Counted from the stretch's first letter, positions 28,161 through 37,718 are shown. The stretch: DNA of 64,000 nt from Oscillospiraceae bacterium (GCA_015064155.1 SVST01000016.1:1-64000), one strand, 5' to 3'. The notes: generated by a model not told the origin, from the sequence alone. Numbers and translations: made by a program.

Positions 28161-29044
28161 TTGCCCAGCATATCCGAAAGATTGCTTTGAATGCATCTTG
28201 CAATCTCCGGCTTATTCATCGAATATACGTGGACGTTCGTAATATTGTTTGCGAACAAGTCAATAATCTGGTCGGTTGCGTACGCAATTCCAGCCTGCTT
28301 CATTGCGGCAGGGTCGGATCCGAATTTATCCACCAAGGACTTAAACCGTTGTGGCATAAACGACCCCGAAAGCTGAATCGCACGCTCCACCTGATTGGCA
28401 TTGGTAATCGGCATAATGCCCGCGATCACCGGGACGGTAATGCCCGCCTCGCGGATCTTATAGAGGAAATTGTACAACAGATGATTGTCAAAAAACATCT
28501 GCGTCGTTAAAAAATCGCAGCCGGCATCCACCTTTTCCTTGAGCCGCTTGATATCATCCTTTTGATTGATGCTTTCGGGATGAATCTCGGGATAGCACGC
28601 GCCGCCGATGCAAAAATCGGGGTTGCTCTCGCGAAGCTCACGAATCAAGTCCACCGCGTACCGATAATCCCAGCCGCTGCGGTCGGCATTCAGCAAATCC
28701 TTGGGGATATCTCCGCGCAAAGCCATCACGTTTCGGATTCCTGCCACCTTGATTGCGTCAATTTTCTCCTTTACCGTGGTTTTGGTGGAAGAAACACAGG
28801 TCAAATGCGCCAAGGTCGGAACCCCGTATTTTTCTTTGATATCTTTGGCAATATCCAAGGTATACTGGCTCGTACCGCCGCCCGCACCGTATGTTACACT
28901 CATAAACGCGGGATGAAGTGCGGCAATCTCCTCGACCGCCGTCTTCACGCTTTCAAACGCGGTATCGGTCTTCGGAGGAAACACTTCAAACGACAAAGAA
29001 AGTGTATCGTTTTTGATAATATCCATCAAATTCATATTCTGCAC
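28157..29044 (-). CDS. metF: Methylenetetrahydrofolate reductase
   Basis: LSLSFEVFPPKTD, SVTYGAGGGT, MALRGDIP, DFLTTQMFFDN. Confidence 0.95.
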   Translation of the reverse strand: MQNMNLMDIIKNDTLSLSFEVFPPKTDTAFESVKTAVEEIAALHPAFMSVTYGAGGGTSQYTLDIAKDIKEKYGVPTLAHLTCVSSTKTTVKEKIDAIKVAGIRNVMALRGDIPKDLLNADRSGWDYRYAVDLIRELRESNPDFCIGGACYPEIHPESINQKDDIKRLKEKVDAGCDFLTTQMFFDNHLLYNFLYKIREAGITVPVIAGIMPITNANQVERAIQLSGSFMPQRFKSLVDKFGSDPAAMKQAGIAYATDQIIDLFANNITNVHVYSMNKPEIARCIQSNLSDMLGK

Positions 29045-29261
29045 CTACCTTTTTTATCATCTCTTATTGTAGCACAAAAAGCGTAAAATGTAAATAGAAT
29101 TCCCCAAAAAAAGAAAAGACCGTCATTGGATGTCAAAAACAGACAGCCCTTTTCAGCGGCTTTTCGTGCGTGCGACAATTATTTTATCGTTTTTTATTGA
29201 CTTTATCATCGAAATATGGTAATATGTTGGGAGTATCAAAATGCATCCCGGAGAAATAAAC

Positions 29262-30053
29262 ATGGAAATCATAGACGCACACGCACACATATATCCCGAA
29301 AAAATTGCCGCCAAGGCAACCGATACGATCGGAATCTTTTACGACATCAAAATGGAAATGCCCGCGGGGACAACCGAAAATCTCTTGCTTGAAGGAAAAA
29401 GCGCGGGAATTTCAAGATTTGTGGTTCACTCGGTAGCCACCACCGCGCATCAGGTTCGCTCGATCAATGAGTTTATCAAGCGCGAAATCGACGCTCACCC
29501 CGAGTTTATCGGCTTCATTACCTTGCACCAGGATCTTTCCGAAGAGGAAATCGTTGCCGAGATCGATTGGGCAATTGCCAACAACTTCAAGGGCATCAAG
29601 CTCCATCCCGATTTTCAGAAATTTTATATCGACGATGAAGCGGTTGAAAAATTTTACCGTGCGGCGGCGGGCAAGCTGCCGATCCTCTTGCATATAGGCG
29701 ACGACAGATACGATTATTCAAAACCGTTTCGTCTTGCAAGCATGGCAAAAAAATACCCGAAAACCAACTTTATCGCGGCACATTTCGGAGGCTACCGCTG
29801 TTGGTCGGAGGTGTCGGTATATCAGGGACTTGACAACGTTTGGTTCGACACCTGCTCTGCCCTCCCCATGATCGACACGGCTGAAGCCATGCGAATCATC
29901 AAGCTGTTTGGTGCAGACAGATTTTTCTTTGGAACCGACTTCCCCATGTGGGATGCCTCGGGGGAATTGGAACGCTTTAACAAGCTTCCCTTGACCGATA
30001 CCGAGCGCGAAATGATTCTCAGCGGCAACGTCAAAAAGCTACTGAAACTATAA
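29262..30053 (+). CDS. Amidohydrolase family protein (TIM-barrel metal-dependent hydrolase)
   Basis: MEIIDAHAHIYPEK, GIKLHPDFQKF, LPILLHIGD, AHFGGYRCW, RFFFGTDFPMWD. Confidence 0.9.
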   Translation: MEIIDAHAHIYPEKIAAKATDTIGIFYDIKMEMPAGTTENLLLEGKSAGISRFVVHSVATTAHQVRSINEFIKREIDAHPEFIGFITLHQDLSEEEIVAEIDWAIANNFKGIKLHPDFQKFYIDDEAVEKFYRAAAGKLPILLHIGDDRYDYSKPFRLASMAKKYPKTNFIAAHFGGYRCWSEVSVYQGLDNVWFDTCSALPMIDTAEAMRIIKLFGADRFFFGTDFPMWDASGELERFNKLPLTDTEREMILSGNVKKLLKL

Positions 30054-30074
30054 AAAAACAGTTTTCTAAAAAAG

Positions 30075-30127
30075 CAACCGCCAAGGAGTGTGGAAGTTCC
30101 CACAGCCTTTGACGGTTGCTTCTTTTA
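30075..30127. terminator. Bidirectional terminator between convergent genes
   Basis: AAAAAAGCAACCGCCAAGG...CCTTTGACGGTTGCTTCTTTT. Confidence 0.75.
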
Positions 30128-32347
30128 GGTTTTAGCGGATGCTTCCATCCGACTCATTTCACGTTGCGCCATCACCAGTCCATAGTAGATGCCGCCCTTT
30201 TCCATCAGCTCGTCGTGCGTTCCAACCTCGGCAATCCCGCCCTTGTCCAAAACGACCAGCCTTGTGGCATTCCGAAGCGTGGACAGCCGATGCGCAATGG
30301 CAATGGTGGTCCTACCGCCCGACAACGCCTGCAGTGCGTCCTGGATCAGCTTTTCGGTTTCGGTATCAAGAGAGGCGGTCGCCTCGTCCAGAATCAAAAT
30401 TTTGGGATTGTGGAGCAACGCGCGTGCAATGGCAATCCGCTGACGCTCGCCGCCCGACAAGGTGTGTCCTTTTTCTCCAACGTAGGTATTGTAGCCGTCG
30501 GGTAAGCGAATGATAAACTCATGTGCTCCCGCAGATTTCGCAGCCTGTATGATCTCCTCGGGCGTTGCGCTCGGCTTTGCGTAAGCAATATTTTGCATCA
30601 CGCTGCCGGTAAAGAGAAAATTCTCCTGCAAAACAACCCCCATCTGCGAACGCAGCTGCTCCTGCGAAAGCTCGCGAATATCCACACCGTCAATGAGGAT
30701 TGCCCCCTCGTCCACGTCGTACATCCGCATAATCAGATTGATCAGGGTCGATTTTCCAACCCCCGATTTTCCAACCAATCCCACAAATTCTCCGGGTCGG
30801 ATTTGCAGATTGATATCGTGCAAAACCTCCTCGGCATCCTGATAGCCGAACGACACGTGAGAAAGTTCAATCTGCCCTTGCAAAGACTTTTCCTCTGCAT
30901 CTGCAGGCGATACCAAGTCCAAAGGCTCGTCCAAAATCTCGTAAACGCGCGTCACCGAGGTCATCATGTGCATAAAATGACGCGGAAAATTCACCAACGC
31001 GCTCAACGGTGCGTAGATCATGCCTGCGTATGCCGAAAACTGCGACATTTCTCCTGCGGTCATCTGTCCGTCCAGCATTTTTCTGCCCACGTAATAGAGC
31101 AGCACGTACTCGCCGATGCCCATAATAAAATGCAACAGTGGCATCAAGACCGCCCAAACGCGCTCCTGCCGCAGCTGCGCATCGCGCTCCTTGGCGGAAA
31201 TTTCCTCGTAGCGCTCCTCCTCGTGCTTTTCCATGCCGTACGCTTTCACCACGCGAATGCCCGAAAAGATATCGTGCAGAATGGCATTGGAACGGGAATT
31301 CAGCTCCCAACGGCGGTGAAACATTCCACGCATAAATCGCCAGAACAAACGAAAGGCAATCACAACGAACGGCGCGGGCACCAAAATCAAGAGAGCCAGA
31401 CGCCAATCGTAAAAGAACAGAATTCCGCCTACCGCCAAAAGCAGCATCGTTTGCTCCAAAATTCCCGGCAACTGGCTGATCAGAAAGTTCTTGATGACTC
31501 GCGTATCGCTTCCCACACGGTTCATCAGTTCTCCCGAGGTTCGTTCCGAAATTTTGCCAATCGAAAGCTGTTGAATCTTTTCAAACACCAGATTCCGCAG
31601 CCGTACGATCAAATTATTTCCCGCCAGCGTTAAAAAGTAACCACGAAAGGCGGAAAGCACCCGCCGCACCAAATTGGCGGCAAGCATCGAAAGGATAACC
31701 CCCAAAAAGCCCCACCAAAAAACGTTTTCGGCACTTTTTCCGATGTAATCGTCCACCAAAATGCGGTTGAGCCAAGGGGTAATAACACTGACACCGGTCA
31801 CCGCAAAAAAGAGCAAAACCGACGCGATAACGTACCATTTTTCGGGCAATGCCAGCTTGCACAGCCGTATCATCACCTTTTTCTTGGACGCACACCTGGG
31901 GCAGGTTCGGCTTCCGCGCGGATACGGCTTGCCGCAAGAGGGGCAGGTTCCCGACGTAGCCTTTCTCATTTTGGAAAAATCGGTGCTTTGATGTCGCAAA
32001 TAAAAATTCGCTCGCTTGACGCATTGCGCCATCAGTGCTTGAAACCGACTGTCGGCACGTGCCAACAAGGTCTGTGATCCGTCCTTGCGGGTCAGCTCCA
32101 CCGATTGACAGCCCACTCCCGATACCAGGGTGAATCGCTCGACATTGTCCATCGGCTCACAAAACGTAAGCTCCTTTTCGGTGTAAACGCGAATTTCGTT
32201 TGTCCAAAAGCCGACTAACACGTCGGCTTGTTTTTTGGGATTCAGCCGATCCAAATTGGCAAGCATGACGGCAAACAAGCCCTCCTCGGGAGCCTTTGGA
32301 TCGACCTTACGTACCTTTTCAAAAAGGCGCGGATTGACTTGCTCCAT
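30125..32347 (-). CDS. ABC exporter (TMD-NBD) with N-terminal extra domain and zinc ribbon
   Basis: Walker A GLVGKSGVGKSTL, signature LSGGERQRIAIARAL, Walker B ILILDEATASLD; GTCPSCGKPYPRGSRTCPRCASKK before the TMD. Confidence 0.93.
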   Translation of the reverse strand: MEQVNPRLFEKVRKVDPKAPEEGLFAVMLANLDRLNPKKQADVLVGFWTNEIRVYTEKELTFCEPMDNVERFTLVSGVGCQSVELTRKDGSQTLLARADSRFQALMAQCVKRANFYLRHQSTDFSKMRKATSGTCPSCGKPYPRGSRTCPRCASKKKVMIRLCKLALPEKWYVIASVLLFFAVTGVSVITPWLNRILVDDYIGKSAENVFWWGFLGVILSMLAANLVRRVLSAFRGYFLTLAGNNLIVRLRNLVFEKIQQLSIGKISERTSGELMNRVGSDTRVIKNFLISQLPGILEQTMLLLAVGGILFFYDWRLALLILVPAPFVVIAFRLFWRFMRGMFHRRWELNSRSNAILHDIFSGIRVVKAYGMEKHEEERYEEISAKERDAQLRQERVWAVLMPLLHFIMGIGEYVLLYYVGRKMLDGQMTAGEMSQFSAYAGMIYAPLSALVNFPRHFMHMMTSVTRVYEILDEPLDLVSPADAEEKSLQGQIELSHVSFGYQDAEEVLHDINLQIRPGEFVGLVGKSGVGKSTLINLIMRMYDVDEGAILIDGVDIRELSQEQLRSQMGVVLQENFLFTGSVMQNIAYAKPSATPEEIIQAAKSAGAHEFIIRLPDGYNTYVGEKGHTLSGGERQRIAIARALLHNPKILILDEATASLDTETEKLIQDALQALSGGRTTIAIAHRLSTLRNATRLVVLDKGGIAEVGTHDELMEKGGIYYGLVMAQREMSRMEASAKT

Positions 32348-32358
32348 ACGTCGCCTCC

Positions 32359-32946
32359 TTACAGATACAGCTCGATCTTTTTATAGCTTTTTCGATCCAG
32401 CTTTTCCACGTCGGGAAGCTCAAATCGATTGCCGTTAACGTCCATAAAAATCAACCGATGCTCGCCGGCACGAATGATGCTGCGGAAGGTATCGTGCAAG
32501 GTAAAGCTGACGTTTCCCTCTTCGGTTACGACCTTCCAATAGGAGAAGCCGTAACGCTCCTTCACGCTCAGAATTCTGATGACCGTGGGTGCAAAATAGC
32601 GGTGCTCCAGCTCGGTACGCAAAAGCGCATACGCCTCTCCTTCAAAATCGGACAGTCTGCGTATAATTCCGATCTCGGCTTGCTCCTCGTCAAGCACCGA
32701 AATGAATTCCCAAAGAAAATCAAACGGAAATTGACGGGAGAGAAAGGCGCGCTTTTCTTCTCCTCCGTACGTAACGAACAGCAACCCGTTTTTGCATGCG
32801 AAGGAGGCATTTTCTGCGGTCAACCAAACCGTTACCGATATTTCGGCAAGACTGCGTTCGCGTTTTTCTCGACGTGGAGGTCCTCCGTTCGGACCGTGAT
32901 GTAAATGATGTTCCATCGTTGTTGCGCTCCCTCCTTTTACTCGCAA
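32359..32946 (-). CDS. DUF1854-family protein
   Basis: FLWEFISVLDEEQAEIGIIRRLSDFEGEAYALLRTELEHRYFAPTVIRILSVKERYGFSYWKVVTEEGNVSFTLHDTFRSI...FMDVNGNRFELPDVEKLDRKSYKKIELYL resembles DUF1854 encoded beside ABC transporters. Confidence 0.8.
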   Translation of the reverse strand: MRVKGGSATTMEHHLHHGPNGGPPRREKRERSLAEISVTVWLTAENASFACKNGLLFVTYGGEEKRAFLSRQFPFDFLWEFISVLDEEQAEIGIIRRLSDFEGEAYALLRTELEHRYFAPTVIRILSVKERYGFSYWKVVTEEGNVSFTLHDTFRSIIRAGEHRLIFMDVNGNRFELPDVEKLDRKSYKKIELYL

Positions 32947-35228
32947 ATGCCGGCGCTTTTAAGGGCTTCCTCTTGCAAGGTGTACAGCTTTTTGTAAACG
33001 CCGTCCTCCTTGGCAAGCAGCTCCGTCTGTGTGCCGCGCTCGGCAACCCGTCCATGCTCAATCACCACAAGCTCATCTGCATCTCTGAGCGTCGACAAGC
33101 GGTGTGCGATCATAATGGTGGTTTTGTTCTTGATCAGCTCGGCAAGAGCCTCCTGAATCTTCCGTTCTGTCCCCGTATCCATCGCGGCGGTCGCTTCGTC
33201 CAAAATCAGAATTTTCGGATTCTTCAAAATGGCGCGCGCGATCGAAATACGCTGTCGTTCGCCCCCCGACAAATCCTTATATCCAAAGCCGATACGCGTT
33301 TGATATGCATCGGGCAGCTTCATGATAAAGTCATGCGCCCCCGCGCATTTGGACGCCTCGATAACCGCCTCGTAGTCGGCATCGGGACACGCATACCGAA
33401 TATTATCCAAAATCGTTCCCATGAACAGATAGGTTTCCTGCGACACGATGGCAATATGTCGGTATAGCGTGGAAAATTCCAACTCGCGAACGGGATACCC
33501 GCCAATTCGTATTTCTCCCTCGTCAACGTCGTACATCCGCATCAAAAGGTTGGCAAGCGTGCTCTTTCCGGCACCCGTGTGTCCCACAATTCCCAGCACG
33601 TTTCCCTCGGGAACGGTAAACGATACGTTATCGATGATTTTTTTGCCCTTTTGATAAGAGAACGACACGTTCTCAAACTCTACGCTGCCGCCAAGCTCGC
33701 TCGGAGCCACGGCATTTTCGCTTTGCGATACGTCGGGCTGCGCATCCATAATCTCAAACAGTCGTTGCAAGGAATTGGAGCAATCGGCGGTGCGGTCCAC
33801 AAAATCGATAAAAAAGTTCAAGGGCTCGAATACCATATTCAAATAGGCAATGAAGGTCAGCAGCATTCCGTAGGTCATGCCGCCCTTGCCGGTGATCACC
33901 ATCCATCCGCCAAGACCCCAAGCCAAAATATTTCCGATGTAAAGAATCATGCCTGCGGCAGGACCTGCATAATGGTTGAAAATCGCAAGCCGTTTCTCGT
34001 CAGCCGCCAAGCGTCGGTTATAGCCACCGAAGCGTTCGATCTCCACCTGCTCCTTGGAAAATGCCTTTACCACGCGCGCACCCGACAGCACGTCGGCAAG
34101 AAAGCCGTTGAGTCTGCGCGATCCCGCATAGTATTTTGCGTGCAGATTCCGCTTTCTGCGGTAAATCCAGCGCAAGAGAACCACGAAGACGGGAACCGTA
34201 ACTAACACGCAAACGGCAAGCACAGGTTGCAAAATAAACAAAAGCACCACCAGCACGACCACCTGCACGGCATTGATAATCAAATACGGCACGCTGTCAC
34301 AGAAAAAGCCGTAAATCGTGTTTGCATCCTGGTTGATCTGTGTCATAAGTCCGCCCGTTTGACGCCCCGTAAAGAATCCGAGGGACAACCGTTCAATGGC
34401 TTGGAAAATCGTTTTTTTCAGGTCATAGACCATTTTTGCCGCGATCTCCGAGGTCACGCGGTTGTTAATCATGGTAGCGAACATCCGTAAAATCCGCGTA
34501 GAAACGATTAAAAACAGAACGGTCAGAATTGCCCCCGCAAATTCTCCGGTTCCGTAGATCACTTCATCATAGAAGAACCCGCTGGACAGATACGGAGCCA
34601 AAATGCTCATTCCCGTCAACAAGACGAGTGACAGCACGGCAAGGATTAAGTACACACGGTAGCGCAGCAAAAAAACGGAGAATCGCTTGAACAGCTTGCC
34701 CTTCTCCATGCAATGCGGACAAACCCGACGATTACGGTCGGGATAGCGCAGGCCGCAGGTGGGACAAGAGTTGGTGCGCAAATCCTCCTTTGGATCGATT
34801 TCCGCCGACTCCCCTTTTGCCAGCTTCTCCGTATATTTGGCAAACAAGCGAATCGAATCCTTGCAAAAATTCGTAAAGGAAGCCAACAAAACACGTTCTT
34901 CACTCACCACGCGCTTTGCCGTCAAGCGTCCCGACGAAAGCAGCTCCTCTACACAAAAGCCTTGCCAATCGGACAATGGGTAAGACTCGAACGATATCTC
35001 GCAAAAGGACTCACCCACGTTTTGCGCGCACGGCAATTCCTCGCCCTCCCAATTTCCGCGCACGATGAACAGCTCGGTTTGACTTGCAAACAAGTAGGAC
35101 GGCGCAGGACGGTGCTCAAGATCGCGGTCGCAAAAAACGCCCAAAAGAATCGACTCGGTGTCTACACCGTGCCGACCCAGCAACGATATGATGGAATCCG
35201 GTATTCGATCAATTTGAAACACTGCCAT
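32937..35228 (-). CDS. ABC exporter (TMD-NBD) with N-terminal extra domain and zinc ribbon (partner of 30125-32347)
   Basis: GIVGHTGAGKSTLANLL, LSGGERQRISIARAI, ILILDEATAAMD; NSCPTCGLRYPDRNRRVCPHCMEKGK. Confidence 0.93.
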   Translation of the reverse strand: MAVFQIDRIPDSIISLLGRHGVDTESILLGVFCDRDLEHRPAPSYLFASQTELFIVRGNWEGEELPCAQNVGESFCEISFESYPLSDWQGFCVEELLSSGRLTAKRVVSEERVLLASFTNFCKDSIRLFAKYTEKLAKGESAEIDPKEDLRTNSCPTCGLRYPDRNRRVCPHCMEKGKLFKRFSVFLLRYRVYLILAVLSLVLLTGMSILAPYLSSGFFYDEVIYGTGEFAGAILTVLFLIVSTRILRMFATMINNRVTSEIAAKMVYDLKKTIFQAIERLSLGFFTGRQTGGLMTQINQDANTIYGFFCDSVPYLIINAVQVVVLVVLLFILQPVLAVCVLVTVPVFVVLLRWIYRRKRNLHAKYYAGSRRLNGFLADVLSGARVVKAFSKEQVEIERFGGYNRRLAADEKRLAIFNHYAGPAAGMILYIGNILAWGLGGWMVITGKGGMTYGMLLTFIAYLNMVFEPLNFFIDFVDRTADCSNSLQRLFEIMDAQPDVSQSENAVAPSELGGSVEFENVSFSYQKGKKIIDNVSFTVPEGNVLGIVGHTGAGKSTLANLLMRMYDVDEGEIRIGGYPVRELEFSTLYRHIAIVSQETYLFMGTILDNIRYACPDADYEAVIEASKCAGAHDFIMKLPDAYQTRIGFGYKDLSGGERQRISIARAILKNPKILILDEATAAMDTGTERKIQEALAELIKNKTTIMIAHRLSTLRDADELVVIEHGRVAERGTQTELLAKEDGVYKKLYTLQEEALKSAGICE

Positions 35229-35276
35229 GTCCTTTCCTTCGCTGATTGCTATGTACCTCCCTTTCGGGAGGTCGGC

Positions 35277-35501
35277 TCAAAAGCGATTTTGATTGTTCTG
35301 ATTGTTTTGATTGTTCTGATTGTTTTGATTGTTCTGATTGTTTTGATTGTTCTGGTTGTTCTGTTTGTTCTGATTGTTCTGGTTGTTCTGATTGTTCTGA
35401 TTGTTCTGGTTGTTCTGGTTGTTCTGATTGTTCTGGTTGTTCTGATTGTTCTGATTGTTCTGATTGTTCTGATTGTTCCTGTTATTTTGATTGAGGTTCA
35501 T
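35277..35501 (-). CDS. 74-aa Asn/Gln tripeptide-repeat protein (NNQ)n
   Basis: MNLNQNNRNNQNNQ...NQNRF*; RBS AAAAAAAGGAGAACAGGC-ATG; repeat units vary almost only at synonymous positions. Confidence 0.7.
   Translation of the reverse strand: MNLNQNNRNNQNNQNNQNNQNNQNNQNNQNNQNNQNNQNNQNNQNKQNNQNNQNNQNNQNNQNNQNNQNNQNRF
35289..35477. repeat. 21 tandem 9-bp units (YTGRTTGTT consensus)
   Basis: Direct count of TTGATTGTT / CTGATTGTT / CTGGTTGTT / CTGTTTGTT units. Confidence 0.95.
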
Positions 35502-35551
35502 GCCTGTTCTCCTTTTTTTGTAATTGGATTACAAAAGAAGTATTCACGGCA

Positions 35552-36946
35552 TCATTCTTTTTTATACGCGGGATCGGGAAAGTAGCGAGCTTGAATTTGC
35601 AGCTGCAATTCGTGAAGCAGTGAGTAAAATGCGGCAATCCCAAAAAAGGAAAGCACAAAGGAAACCAGCCACATCCAAGGCAACTGCAGCATAAAAAAGG
35701 CATCAACCATATTTCCAAGCATGCCCAAGAAAAAGAGGACGAATATCCAGGTGGTTCGTTTTTCAAATTCTCCGTGCAAGCGCGCGGTTGCCGCATTGGA
35801 AAGCGTGTGGGTAACGTCACCCTCATATTCAACCGAGGTATGCTCGTACACAATCTCCAAAAGCATCTGCAACAAAAGCCAAATCAAAAGCATCGTTAGT
35901 CCTGCCTCGGCAACACCCAGCAAGCGTACGACCAAATATCGAACGAACGCATCCGGCTCATTCAAGGAATCCTTGGGCAAAAAGCGATGCAGATACATTG
36001 AATTGGCAACAAAGTGCGCGATGCTGACAACCGCCAAGCCGATACCTGCCACACAGATGCTTGTGCGTTTTTCCGAAAACCGTTTTTCCGACCAAAAGAT
36101 GGCAAGAATGGCAAACGCCGCCAAGCCCACGCTCGGTAAAACCGCAAAATAATTGATCCGCAGCGTCACGGAGAAAACGATTGCAATTTGCAAAAGGAGG
36201 GTAAAACCGCGAAACCGACGCACAGTCAGTAGTCCCTTTTGCGTTAAGATTTCCGACGCATAGTCGCGATAGATACGCTCCAACCACGCTCGATCCAAAA
36301 GTGCTCGTCCAAAATACCGCACGAATCCAAGCAGCCATCCCAAGCCAACAATTGCCGCAAATCCGCAGCCCACTACGCGAAACATGAAAATAAACTCGTA
36401 CCAGTCAAAAGAAAATTGCATGCTTTGCGCCGTTAAAACCGTCAGCTCGGGAAGTGTGCTGCCAAGGGTGGAAAGCACCACGAAGATCACCGACAGCTGC
36501 CGCATCCGAGCACTTTCCGAAAAACGGCGATTGGGATGATTTAATTTTTCGGATTGGTATTTTTCGACCATACGCTCCATCCCCAAAAACAGCTGTCGCA
36601 GAGTCGGCAACAAAAAATACCATTTAAAAAAGGCTAATGAAAAGGAGAAAACGAGAATCCACGTGGATCTGTCGTAATTTGTGTTTTTCGATGTAGCAAG
36701 CAGATCGTAAATGATCCACATCGCCAAAATCTGACCGCCACCGACCCACAATAGGGCGCGGAGCTTTTTCCGAGCCTCCAAAATATGCGGATTCAGATCG
36801 GCAAGGCGGGATAAGCCAACGTACAAAAGGAGATACCCAAAGAAATCCGGCAATATATCCTTAAATCCGATAATCGGATTGAACAAGAACACTGCCGAAG
36901 CCAAAACAAAGCCCAGTCCCATTCGGCAAGGTGCTTTTTTCGTCAT
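35552..36946 (-). CDS. Multi-pass membrane protein, unknown function
   Basis: 464 aa, many hydrophobic segments; no recognised family motif. Confidence 0.75.
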   Translation of the reverse strand: MTKKAPCRMGLGFVLASAVFLFNPIIGFKDILPDFFGYLLLYVGLSRLADLNPHILEARKKLRALLWVGGGQILAMWIIYDLLATSKNTNYDRSTWILVFSFSLAFFKWYFLLPTLRQLFLGMERMVEKYQSEKLNHPNRRFSESARMRQLSVIFVVLSTLGSTLPELTVLTAQSMQFSFDWYEFIFMFRVVGCGFAAIVGLGWLLGFVRYFGRALLDRAWLERIYRDYASEILTQKGLLTVRRFRGFTLLLQIAIVFSVTLRINYFAVLPSVGLAAFAILAIFWSEKRFSEKRTSICVAGIGLAVVSIAHFVANSMYLHRFLPKDSLNEPDAFVRYLVVRLLGVAEAGLTMLLIWLLLQMLLEIVYEHTSVEYEGDVTHTLSNAATARLHGEFEKRTTWIFVLFFLGMLGNMVDAFFMLQLPWMWLVSFVLSFFGIAAFYSLLHELQLQIQARYFPDPAYKKE

Positions 36947-36963
36947 GGGAATCCCCCCTTTCT

Positions 36964-37701
36964 TTATTTTTTCTTCTTCTTTTGTTGCCGTTTCTCTTTC
37001 GCCGCTTGGCGACGCTGAAGCAGATCCTTTGCATCCTGCTTTGCGTTTTCGATTGACCGTTCACGGTTGCGATCGTAGGTTTCATTCAATCGGTTGATGA
37101 AGGCAAAGCGAGATTGCCGCATAGGTTGATCCTCTTCCCCCTCGGGGCAAATGTTTTTGTTGCAGGAAAGCAGCAAGAAAAGATCGCATGCAATCACCGC
37201 CAAGCCCAAAAGCCAAACGGGAAGCTCCATATAGTTCCCGACGTTTCCGATAGAATCGCTTGGCATCTGTGAAAAGACGTACAAAATACCGTACATTCCG
37301 ACAAACACCATATTGCGAATTGCTTTGGTAACGATATGCGACAGCTCAACGTCCCGTGCCAGCAAGCGAATGCCCAAGAGAACCGATAAACGGAAGCAAA
37401 TCATCAACACAAAATCGATCCACCAAACGATTTGAACCGCTTGCCCGTTAAATAGGTCAACGTTCCACAGAAACAGCGTATCCAACGATACCAGCAGGCT
37501 GTAGCAGGACGTAAGAAGCAATGGATAGAGTACATATTTTGCGGTTTGGAATGCACGCTGATAGCGGATCAGCTCTAAAATGCCGCGGAACATCAACAAA
37601 TATCCCAGCAGATAGGCAACACCGCCCACGCCCAATCGTTCCATCGTCATCGACAGCACGTAACAAACCAAATAACCGATCAGTAAAAAGCCAAATCCCA
37701 T
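36964..37701 (-). CDS. Multi-pass membrane protein with Lys-rich C-terminus, unknown function
   Basis: MGFGFLLIGYLVCYVLSM...; C-terminal ENAKQDAKDLLQRRQAAKEKRQQKKKKK. Confidence 0.75.
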   Translation of the reverse strand: MGFGFLLIGYLVCYVLSMTMERLGVGGVAYLLGYLLMFRGILELIRYQRAFQTAKYVLYPLLLTSCYSLLVSLDTLFLWNVDLFNGQAVQIVWWIDFVLMICFRLSVLLGIRLLARDVELSHIVTKAIRNMVFVGMYGILYVFSQMPSDSIGNVGNYMELPVWLLGLAVIACDLFLLLSCNKNICPEGEEDQPMRQSRFAFINRLNETYDRNRERSIENAKQDAKDLLQRRQAAKEKRQQKKKKK

Positions 37702-37718
37702 AGTCTGTGTCCTTTCCG

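Noticed and set aside
35289-35477. CRISPR array
   Set aside because: Contiguous 9-bp tandem units with no unique spacers.
34713-35585. 290-aa plus-strand ORF with (IVL)n repeats and 82-aa ORF with (CSDCFD)n
   Set aside because: Alternative frames of the 9-bp tandem repeat are all stop-free; only the minus-strand NNQ frame has a good RBS and near-synonymous variation.
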